From Terriglobia bacterium (GTDB lineage: Bacteria; Acidobacteriota; Terriglobia; UBA7540), in NCBI GenBank assembly GCA_030036915.1, contig JASHSC010000158.1:1-9582 (forward strand): 9,582 nucleotides of DNA. The letters are read 5' to 3'. The position numbers and the translations under genes were made by a program. Shown here piece by piece: positions 1-4,684 of this stretch. Numbering within the stretch: the stretch's first letter is position 1; each line of letters opens with the position of its first letter. The notes below the pieces were generated by a model that was not told where the DNA came from, searched no databases, and was given only the letters and a program-made list of their open reading frames with translations.

Positions 1-541
1 TCTTGCGGAACTGCTTCTGGAGCGCTTTGTGGATTTCCTCCATCTCGATGCCCAGCAGCCTGGCCAGAATGCCGTCGTAGATCATGTTGCGCACGAGTTT
101 GCGCAGGCGCGCGTCCGGGCAGACGGGCGTGACCAATTGATCGAAGGGCACGGGATAGAAGATCACGTCATCGCGCAGGCGCTTCAAGTTCAGCCGCTCG
201 TCATAAACGCAGGCGGCGCCCGGCTTCAGGGTCTTCACGTCTTCTTCCGCGGTTTCGGGATTCATCGCCACCATGTACTCGCTGTCGCGCCGGCGGGCAA
301 TGAAACCGTGCTGGGAAGCCCGGATGGTGAACCAGGTGGGAAGGCCTGCAATGTTGGAAGGGAAGAGATTCTTGCCGGAAACCGGAATGCCCATTTGGAA
401 AATTGCGCGGAGCAAAACCAGGTTTGCCGTCTGGCTGCCCGAGCCGTTGACCGTGGCCACTTGGATGCTCAGGTCGTTGATGATTTGCTGCTGACCCGCA
501 GGCGAGGTATCCGCTTGCGGCTCAACGTGAATAGTTGCCAT
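1..541 (-). CDS. korA: 2-oxoacid:ferredoxin oxidoreductase, alpha subunit (N-terminal part)
   Basis: The visible 180 codons are the N-terminus of a 2-oxoacid:acceptor oxidoreductase alpha subunit, of the type in which the gamma domain is fused in front of the pyrimidine-binding domain. Family enzymes decarboxylate 2-oxoglutarate or a related 2-oxoacid to the acyl-CoA and reduce ferredoxin in the cytoplasm, together with a ThDP-binding beta subunit. The glycine motif VNGSGSQTAN (residues 31-40), then GKNLFPSNIAGLPTWFTIRA (56-75) and VAMNPET (91-97), are characteristic gamma-domain sequences. The start is the ATG at 541, preceded by AGAGGA with a 5-nt gap. The gene runs off the left edge, so the pyrimidine-binding domain and any korB partner are not seen. 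Substrate (2-oxoglutarate or pyruvate) cannot be decided from this part. Promoter: see 770-778. Confidence 0.85.
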   Translation of the reverse strand, partial: MATIHVEPQADTSPAGQQQIINDLSIQVATVNGSGSQTANLVLLRAIFQMGIPVSGKNLFPSNIAGLPTWFTIRASQHGFIARRRDSEYMVAMNPETAEEDVKTLKPGAACVYDERLNLKRLRDDVIFYPVPFDQLVTPVCPDARLRKLVRNMIYDGILARLLGIEMEEIHKALQKQFRK

Positions 542-769
542 CGTGTTCCTCTTGGATCCCCTTTCTGGATTCGTCGTGGTTTCGAGTCTTCATCCGGCTG
601 CGCGTCTGCCTGGCGTGCCACCACGCTCGAGCCCACAGGTCATTTGGTGCGCACCGGCTGTTCTGGAGAAACACCTGGAAGGAGTTTTGCTCACTTCGTT
701 CCGATCTCCGCTCGGATCCTTCAGACACTCAAGAGCGAATTAGGGGCGGCGGTTCCCCGCAACCTTCCG

Positions 770-778
770 ATTATACCA
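770..778 (-). promoter_or_regulatory. Extended -10 promoter for the korA-like gene
   Basis: Read on the minus strand this is TGGTATAAT, a perfect TATAAT with the extended -10 TG one base upstream. No good -35 hexamer lies at 16-18 bp, as is usual for extended -10 promoters. Transcription would start near 763, leaving an untranslated leader of about 220 nt before the ATG at 541. The leader contains small inverted repeats (for example TCCGA/TCGGA) but nothing I recognise as a known riboswitch. Confidence 0.55.
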
Positions 779-886
779 AACCTCGCCCCGCTCATGGATG
801 CGAAGATGCAATCGCTCGGAGTGGGCGGTAAATTTTCACATGGACCCGTGGTGCGTTGACGGTCTCGAAAGGGGAATGGCGCAGAA

Positions 887-914
887 GTAGCGTGGGCGAG
901 ACGCCCGTGCCACA
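887..914. repeat. GC-rich palindromic unit, REP-like
   Basis: The core GCGTGGGCG-AGA-CGCCCGTGC (890-910) folds into a 9-bp stem with two G-U pairs and a 3-nt loop, flanked by GTA and CACA. It has the look of the dispersed intergenic GTGGGCGAGACGCCC-type palindromes of some acidobacterial genomes, but only one copy is in the window, so its repeat status is inferred. It is not followed by a T-run on either strand, so it is a poor intrinsic terminator. Confidence 0.4.
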
Positions 915-935
915 GCATTTACGCTGACGAGGGAA

Positions 936-956
936 ATTGGTGAGTGAAGAACCAAT
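936..956 (-). terminator. Weak stem-loop after the PilZ gene
   Basis: ATTGGT (936-941) and ACCAAT (951-956) form a 6-bp stem with a 9-nt loop, starting 6 nt downstream of the PilZ stop codon. On the minus strand it is followed only by TTTCCC, so it would be a weak intrinsic terminator at best. Confidence 0.3.
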
Positions 957-962
957 GTCCTG

Positions 963-2096
963 CTACTTATCCGTGACCTTGGCAGGAGGCGTTTCGGGAG
1001 CGGGCGTTTCGTCAACGGTTAATTGTTCGCGCAGGCGTGTTCGCAAAGTCTCTTCCGAGGTGCGAATCATCTGTGTTCCGCGCGACTGCATCTGCTGGAT
1101 GAGGTCGCCGCGCAAATTGATCAGGGAAGATGCGGATTCTTTGTACACCGATTGGAAGCCCTGGCGAAGGCGCTCCTCGCTATCCACAATGAGGGCCTCA
1201 ACCTGCTGGCGAAACTCCTCCAGGATGTTGCGCGTCAACTCTTCCGCCTGCCCGCGCATGATGTCAAGGACCGAGCCCACCAACTGCGTGGCGCGGCGTT
1301 CGAGATCGGCGAGCCGCGGGTCAGCGGCCGCCGCGGGCGATGGAACAGCAGGGAACTGGCGGGTGCGTGTGCCCGGGGAAGGGGCCGCAACGGGTGGAGG
1401 TGCGGGAGTTGCCACCGGAGCCGCCGGCGGAACTTCTATCGGAGTTGCGACGGGGGCGGGCGCAGGAGGCGCCGCGGGAGGGGGAGGAGTTGCCGCCGGG
1501 GGAGGAGACTGCGAAATCCCGGCCGCAAGGCGCGAGGCAAGCGAAGGCATTTGGCGCGTGGGCGTCGCCGAGGGCAGCGGCGAGGGAGAGGACAGCGGCG
1601 AGGGAATGATTACCGTGGTCCTGCGCGGCCCGGTCGTAGAAGGCGCGGTTGTGGAAGGTGTGGCCGGGGGCAGCACCGGCGCGGGGATTTCCGTCTGCGT
1701 GCGCCCCTGCACCATGGTTTTGGCGACCATTTCCCAATCCGCGGGCGGATTGGGCACGCCCCAGAGGTTCTGCGGCTTGATGAGCTGCACTGCGATCTCA
1801 TGCCCGGCCGCTCCCGGAACCGGGTCCCACACTCGCACGCAGACGCCTTTGCCCGACGTCCCGGCTTTGGGGCATTCAATGTTTACCAACATGCCCACAA
1901 TAATCCGATAGGAGGTGCGGACCTTGCAGCCATGCAGGTTCACGGTGATGGTTTGGGTGAATTCGCGAAAGGGGGTTCCGCCGGCATCCTTGCCGGAAAG
2001 CAGCACCGTCGTAGTGAATTCAATTCGCGTGCTTCGCCTGCGACTGGCGAGAGCATCCTGTGTGTCGGTCGGTTTTGAAAACGGGTGTTTATCCAT
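963..2096 (-). CDS. PilZ-domain protein with Pro/Ala linker and C-terminal helical region
   Basis: This is a 377-residue cytoplasmic protein with no signal peptide or membrane segment. Residues 15-125 read as a PilZ domain: RRRSTR (19-24) matches the arginine motif, and beta-strand-like segments follow up to PADW (118-121). The second c-di-GMP motif, normally (D/N)xSxxG, is NLHGCK (53-58), so the serine is His and the glycine is displaced; c-di-GMP binding is therefore doubtful. Residues about 135-265 are a Pro/Ala/Thr-rich, surely disordered linker. Residues about 265-360 are charged and heptad-like (LADLERRATQLV, then many Glu/Arg/Gln), suggesting a long helix or coiled coil. PilZ proteins usually act as c-di-GMP effectors in motility, polysaccharide or surface functions; the partner here is unknown. 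The ATG at 2096 is the only reasonable start; its Shine-Dalgarno is unusual (see 2100-2123). Confidence 0.8.
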   Translation of the reverse strand: MDKHPFSKPTDTQDALASRRRSTRIEFTTTVLLSGKDAGGTPFREFTQTITVNLHGCKVRTSYRIIVGMLVNIECPKAGTSGKGVCVRVWDPVPGAAGHEIAVQLIKPQNLWGVPNPPADWEMVAKTMVQGRTQTEIPAPVLPPATPSTTAPSTTGPRRTTVIIPSPLSSPSPLPSATPTRQMPSLASRLAAGISQSPPPAATPPPPAAPPAPAPVATPIEVPPAAPVATPAPPPVAAPSPGTRTRQFPAVPSPAAAADPRLADLERRATQLVGSVLDIMRGQAEELTRNILEEFRQQVEALIVDSEERLRQGFQSVYKESASSLINLRGDLIQQMQSRGTQMIRTSEETLRTRLREQLTVDETPAPETPPAKVTDK

Positions 2097-2099
2097 ATA

Positions 2100-2123
2100 C
2101 GACCGCGATTTCTCCAGCGGTCG
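2100..2123 (-). promoter_or_regulatory. Hairpin presenting the PilZ Shine-Dalgarno in its loop
   Basis: On the minus strand CGACCGC and GCGGTCG form a perfect 7-bp stem around the 10-nt loop TGGAGAAATC. The loop holds the only Shine-Dalgarno-like sequence, GGAG. In linear distance GGAG is 15 nt from the ATG at 2096, too far, but folding the 3' stem arm shortens the path. The structure could tune translation; this is inference. Confidence 0.45.
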
Positions 2124-2224
2124 CTCCGTAATCTGCCGTCGGGAGCCGGAACTTTCTCTATCGATGGATCGCCCCGGCGCAGCAGCGGGTTCTGCCTCAG
2201 CTCGCAGGCTTGTCTACTTGCCTC

Positions 2225-2253
2225 ATTTTACCGATTGCGGGCCTTGGAAGCAA
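2225..2253 (-). promoter_or_regulatory. Candidate sigma-70-type promoter for the PilZ gene
   Basis: On the minus strand TTGCTT (2253-2248) is followed after 17 bp by TAAAAT (2230-2225). The -10 matches the consensus at five of six bases, the -35 at three of six. The predicted start near 2217 gives a leader of about 120 nt that ends in the RBS hairpin. Confidence 0.4.
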
Positions 2254-2512
2254 TTGCTCCCCTGCAAGCGGTCCTGGCATCCGCCTGGGTCTGACGCCCG
2301 AAACAAACTACCGAAGCATACTGCCCAATCCACCTGATTGGCAAGCGTTGCGTCCGCCGGAACCGATTGCAGCAGCGCTCTGTGAGCGTCGAGTCGTAAG
2401 GTCATGCCCTGGCATCCCCTTACGGCGGTCGATAGAGCGCCGCTACAGCAACGCTGGCGGTTTGAATCGATCCAGGTTAGCGTACCAGTTGAATGACGTT
2501 TTTCGACTAGTC

Positions 2513-2526
2513 CAAAAGTACTTTTG
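2513..2526. promoter_or_regulatory. Perfect 14-bp palindrome, candidate operator
   Basis: CAAAAGTACTTTTG is a perfect palindrome. Its right end overlaps the first bases of the candidate -35 hexamer TTGATG (2524-2529), and a further AAGTAC half-copy follows at 2532-2537. This is the layout of a dimeric regulator site next to a promoter. The regulator is not known. Confidence 0.5.
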
Positions 2527-2551
2527 ATGACAAGTACGGTCTGACTATGGT
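2524..2551 (+). promoter_or_regulatory. Candidate promoter for the HdrA-N-like gene
   Basis: TTGATG (2524-2529), a 16-bp spacer and TATGGT (2546-2551) match the sigma-70 consensus at four of six bases in each hexamer. Transcription would start near 2558. The palindrome overlapping the -35 supports a regulated promoter, but the match itself is modest. Confidence 0.3.
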
Positions 2552-2559
2552 ATCGGACC
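2538..2559. promoter_or_regulatory. Inverted repeat across the candidate -10
   Basis: GGTCTGA (2538-2544) and TCGGACC (2553-2559) pair over 7 bp (one G-T) around the 8-nt loop CTATGGTA, which contains the candidate -10. It may be a second protein site or only a chance dyad. Confidence 0.3.
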
Positions 2560-2715
2560 TCGGCGAGTGGTCTTATATCACTGATTTCAGGTTGGTTTCC
2601 CGGACCGTTAGCCACGAGTTATGGCAATCCGCGTGCGGGGAATTTGTACGAGGTGAGAAAGCGGTGCAACTTGAAGGGCCTTAAAGGGTTCTAAGGGGAA
2701 GGGTGGCGGGCGGTC

Positions 2716-2723
2716 AAAGGAGG
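2716..2723 (+). promoter_or_regulatory. Ribosome-binding site that fixes the start at 2730
   Basis: AAAGGAGG is a near-perfect Shine-Dalgarno 6 nt before the ATG at 2730. A longer in-frame reading from a GTG at 2703 would add nine residues but would place this site inside the coding region, so the ATG at 2730 is preferred. Confidence 0.8.
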
Positions 2724-2729
2724 ATTCCC

Positions 2730-3113
2730 ATGAAGGTTAAGACACTCATCTGCAATGGCAAGGGCCTCGACCCATTCCGCTTCGCTGATATGAATTCGCT
2801 GGCGCTCGAGGTTGCCTCGGAATTCGACGTCTCCTACGCCGCAGTCCACCCGCAGCTTAGCGTCGAGGGCGGAAACCAAGTCCTCCAGGAAGTGCTGCGC
2901 TCGGCAGAGGACGATTCGGATACTTTCGTGATGGTCTGCGCCGGAGCGGAGGACGCTCGGACGAAGCTCTTCAAGCAAGCGGTGCGCGACGCCGAGTTCG
3001 ACTCGAAGAATTGCCTCTCCGTCGAAGTATGCGAGAAGATCGATGACAGCATTCTGGAGCGGATCTGCGAGCGACTGAGGAAGCTGAACGACTCCAATTA
3101 CTCGCGCCACTAA
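2730..3113 (+). CDS. Small protein resembling the N-terminal domain of HdrA, cysteine-depleted
   Basis: The 127-residue product has no signal peptide or membrane segment. Its pattern (ICNGKGLD at 7-14, ADMNSLALEVASEFDV at 19-34, VHPQL at 39-43, GGNQVLQEVLRSAEDD at 47-62, VMVCAGAEDARTKLF at 67-81) resembles, from memory, the N-terminal Fe-S domain of HdrA (heterodisulfide reductase subunit A), where related proteins read roughly CNCKGLC, HPQLCG and GACAPE. Against that pattern C8 and C70 remain, while G10, D14 and S44 stand where cysteines would be expected; C95, C101 and C113 are elsewhere. If the assignment is right, the usual cluster site is lost or changed. No FAD-binding HdrA body follows. 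It is the only plus-strand gene and has a near-perfect ribosome-binding site, so it is likely expressed. The gene is confident; the family is tentative. Confidence 0.6.
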   Translation: MKVKTLICNGKGLDPFRFADMNSLALEVASEFDVSYAAVHPQLSVEGGNQVLQEVLRSAEDDSDTFVMVCAGAEDARTKLFKQAVRDAEFDSKNCLSVEVCEKIDDSILERICERLRKLNDSNYSRH

Positions 3114-3182
3114 AGACACTGCAGGATCACCGGGCAGGCAAAGCGGAATTTCCCTCTAAGACTCCCTGTTCTCCACATTTTG

Positions 3183-3222
3183 TCAGGTAATTACCCGGGA
3201 TGTACCCCGAGTTACCACCTGA
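3183..3222. promoter_or_regulatory. Compound dyad with three phased TACC boxes
   Basis: TCAGGT (3183-3188) and ACCTGA (3217-3222) are perfect outer inverted arms; CGGG (3196-3199) and CCCG (3206-3209) are inner arms. TACC recurs at 3192, 3203 and 3213, that is at 11 and 10 bp, about one helical turn. The arrangement suggests a protein-binding site, but it lies between two convergent genes, where no promoter is needed. It could also be an RNA hairpin. Confidence 0.35.
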
Positions 3223-3306
3223 TTGTCTGAATCCTGCATGTCCCCTAAAACTAGGCCATCAAATGCATCGCGGTCGCGACGCATAAACTGTGACCATAAG
3301 CTCGCG

Positions 3307-3334
3307 AAACAAAACGCGGGCGCAGACATCCGCG
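3307..3334 (-). terminator. Intrinsic terminator of the cupredoxin gene
   Basis: On the minus strand, immediately after the TAG stop codon, CGCGG and CCGCG (3334-3330 and 3319-3315) pair around a 10-nt loop and are followed directly by TTTTGTTT (3314-3307). An alternative stem GCGCGG/CTGCGC also forms. The stem is short, but the position and U-tract are right. Confidence 0.55.
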
Positions 3335-3703
3335 CTACAAAACTACGAGCTTTCCGTGCATCTTTCCGTGCCCCTTGCCGCAGTAAACGGAGCACTTGAA
3401 TTGGAACGTTCCCGCCTTGCTGGCGGTAAATTCGATAATTTCGGGGTTGCCCTTCTGGAGGACTTGATTGATGTCGAAGGCGTCCAATCTAAACTCGTGC
3501 TCGCAGTCCGTGGCGGTGATGATCAACCGCACCTTTTCGTCTTTGTTCACGGTAAGAAGGTTCGGCTCAAACCCGCTGTCCTTGGCCGTCAGTGTGAACT
3601 CGTGGTAACCGGAGGAAGGCGCCCTTCCGGAAAGCCGGGCGTTGCTCGCTGCAACCGCCATCAGTGCCCCCACGGCCAGGATGAATCCGTATCGTCGGCT
3701 CAT
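3335..3703 (-). CDS. Exported CuA-type cupredoxin
   Basis: This 122-residue protein starts with an export signal: basic MSRRYGF, then a hydrophobic stretch to about residue 19, probably Sec (the RR pair makes Tat possible but the motif is incomplete). The mature part is one cupredoxin domain. The C-terminus has C104-x3-C108-x3-H112-x2-M115, and H69 lies upstream in CEHEF; together these are the binuclear CuA ligands known from cytochrome c oxidase subunit II and nitrous oxide reductase. Unlike subunit II there is no second membrane segment and no long body. A role in periplasmic electron transfer or in copper handling for an oxidase is likely; no oxidase gene is in the window. The ATG at 3703 has GGGAG 8 nt upstream. 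The gene has its own terminator and a candidate promoter with an operator-like dyad, so it is probably monocistronic. Confidence 0.85.
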   Translation of the reverse strand: MSRRYGFILAVGALMAVAASNARLSGRAPSSGYHEFTLTAKDSGFEPNLLTVNKDEKVRLIITATDCEHEFRLDAFDINQVLQKGNPEIIEFTASKAGTFQFKCSVYCGKGHGKMHGKLVVL

Positions 3704-3740
3704 AATCGCTGCTCCCTGCTCGCGGACTTAATTTCTGTCA

Positions 3741-3769
3741 AAAATAGCTTACGTCAGCTACCGGGTGAA
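3741..3769 (-). promoter_or_regulatory. Candidate promoter for the cupredoxin gene
   Basis: On the minus strand TTCACC (3769-3764), a 17-bp spacer and TATTTT (3746-3741) match consensus at four of six bases each, giving a start near 3734 and a leader of about 30 nt. A TTGACA also occurs at 3741-3736 but has no -10 at a proper distance. Confidence 0.35.
3745..3760. promoter_or_regulatory. Near-perfect 16-bp palindrome in the cupredoxin promoter
   Basis: TAGCTTACGTCAGCTA is palindromic except for one symmetry-related pair of positions. It fills the spacer and touches the -10 of the candidate promoter, the place where a dimeric repressor or a MerR-type activator would bind. A second dyad, AAATC/GATTT at 3768-3784, overlaps the -35. 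A copper-responsive regulator is an attractive guess but nothing in the sequence names it. Confidence 0.4.
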
Positions 3770-3814
3770 ATCATCGATGGATTTGTAGAAGGGGAGAGGG
3801 AATTCCGGCGGAGC

Positions 3815-4591
3815 TTAATTCCGCAATTCGAGTCCGAGGAAGCGGCGGACCTCATTTTCCAGGGCAGGAGCGGCAATCACGCAGTCGCCGCCGTAGACGC
3901 TCGCCTTTCCGTTCAAGTTGAAGAAGCTCGCGCCGGCTTCTTCGCCGATGATCTTGAGCGGCGCCAGGTCCCAGGGTTTGGCTTCCATCGTCATCCATAC
4001 ATCGGCACGCCCGGAAGCGACGTACATTGCGTCGGGGCAGCCGCCCATGCTGCGCACGGACCAATAGTGTTCCAGCCAGGGCAGCAGGCGCTCACCGAAA
4101 CCGCGCTTCAAAATCTTGTCGAAGCCCGAAAAGCAAAGGATCGCCTGGCGAGTTGACGTCGCTTGCGAGCAGTGGATTCTCCGCCCGTTGACGTAAGTGC
4201 CGGCCCCGGCAGCAGCGGAATAGAGCTCCCCGAGCGCCGGCAAGTTGCACGCGCCCGCCACCATGTTGCCGTCTGCTTCCAGCGCCAGCATGACGCCCCA
4301 GGTGGGCATGCCCCGCATGAAATTGCGCGTGCCGTCGATGGGGTCGATAATCCAGCGCCGGCCATTGCGCGCCTCGCGCTTGGTGCCTTCCTCGCCCAGC
4401 AGGCCGTCGTCGGGAAATGCCTCCTCCAGCAACTTGGAGATCAGCCGCTCGTTGGCGCGATCCGCCGAAGTCACCGGAGAATCGTCGGCCTTGGTTTCCG
4501 TCTCAAACCCTCGAGCGTAATTTTCCAGCGCCAGCCGCCCTGCTTGCTCAGCGATTCGCCGCGCCACTTCCATTTCTTTTTCAAAGGGCAT
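3815..4591 (-). CDS. Inositol-monophosphatase-family phosphatase
   Basis: The 258-residue product is a soluble Mg2+-dependent phosphatase of the IMPase/FIG superfamily. All family motifs are present: KADDSPVTSAD (34-44), GEE (66-68), DPIDGT (83-88, metal and phosphate site) and WDLAP (207-211), followed by IIGEEAGA. Length fits IMPase and HisN-type histidinol-phosphatases; the sequence alone does not tell inositol-1-phosphate, histidinol-phosphate or another substrate apart. It follows pdhC in the same direction after a 93-bp gap and may be read through from the pdh genes, although the functions have no obvious link. The start is uncertain: the ATG at 4591 gives the family-typical N-terminus but has no clear Shine-Dalgarno, while an in-frame GTG at 4636 has a weak GGAA upstream and would add 15 poorly conserved-looking residues. 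Confidence 0.9.
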   Translation of the reverse strand: MPFEKEMEVARRIAEQAGRLALENYARGFETETKADDSPVTSADRANERLISKLLEEAFPDDGLLGEEGTKREARNGRRWIIDPIDGTRNFMRGMPTWGVMLALEADGNMVAGACNLPALGELYSAAAGAGTYVNGRRIHCSQATSTRQAILCFSGFDKILKRGFGERLLPWLEHYWSVRSMGGCPDAMYVASGRADVWMTMEAKPWDLAPLKIIGEEAGASFFNLNGKASVYGGDCVIAAPALENEVRRFLGLELRN

Positions 4592-4684
4592 AGACAAAGG
4601 TTTGCGGTTGTCAGTGGCCGGTTGGCGGCAAATCACCTATTTCCGTTGCAAACTGGCAACCGCCTACCGGCGTTTGATTACCGC

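Larger units (their letters stand above)
542..962. other. Intergenic region between the PilZ gene and the korA-like gene
   Basis: This 421-bp stretch holds no credible gene. It contains, in minus-strand order, a weak stem-loop just after the PilZ stop codon (936-956), a GC-rich palindromic repeat-like unit (887-914), the extended -10 promoter (770-778) and the long korA leader. The short reading frames in it either overlap the korA start region or consist of low-complexity Ser/Glu/Arg translations of GAGCGGAGATCGG-like sequence, and none has a ribosome-binding site. Confidence 0.6.
2097..2729. other. Divergent intergenic region (633 bp) between the PilZ and HdrA-N-like genes
   Basis: I find no credible gene here. 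An open frame of 130 codons exists on the minus strand at 2223-2615, but its translation is compositionally random, lacks a ribosome-binding site and would cover the regulatory elements. The left part carries the leader and candidate promoter of the PilZ gene. The right part carries a 14-bp palindrome, a candidate promoter and an inverted repeat (2513-2559) in front of the plus-strand gene, then a leader of about 170 nt ending in a strong Shine-Dalgarno. Confidence 0.55.

Noticed and set aside
29..859. 276-codon plus-strand open frame over the korA-like gene and its leader
   Set aside because: The minus strand encodes a recognisable oxidoreductase here; the plus frame has no family resemblance and runs across the promoter.
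937..2078. Two long plus-strand open frames opposite the PilZ gene (937-1911 and 1023-2078)
   Set aside because: They are mirror images of the GC-rich Pro/Ala linker coding region, give Gly/Arg-rich low-complexity translations and have no ribosome-binding sites.
2223..2615. 130-codon minus-strand open frame in the divergent intergenic region
   Set aside because: No Shine-Dalgarno, random-looking composition, and it covers the palindrome and candidate promoters.
2703..2729. Upstream GTG start for the HdrA-N-like gene
   Set aside because: The near-perfect AAAGGAGG site at 2716-2723 points to the ATG at 2730.
3736..3741. TTGACA as -35 of the cupredoxin promoter
   Set aside because: The hexamer is perfect, but 16-18 bp downstream there is only CAGGGA-like sequence, already in the ribosome-binding region.
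3290..4156. 288-codon plus-strand open frame over the cupredoxin and phosphatase genes
   Set aside because: It spans two well-supported minus-strand genes and their spacer, so it is a shadow of GC-rich coding.
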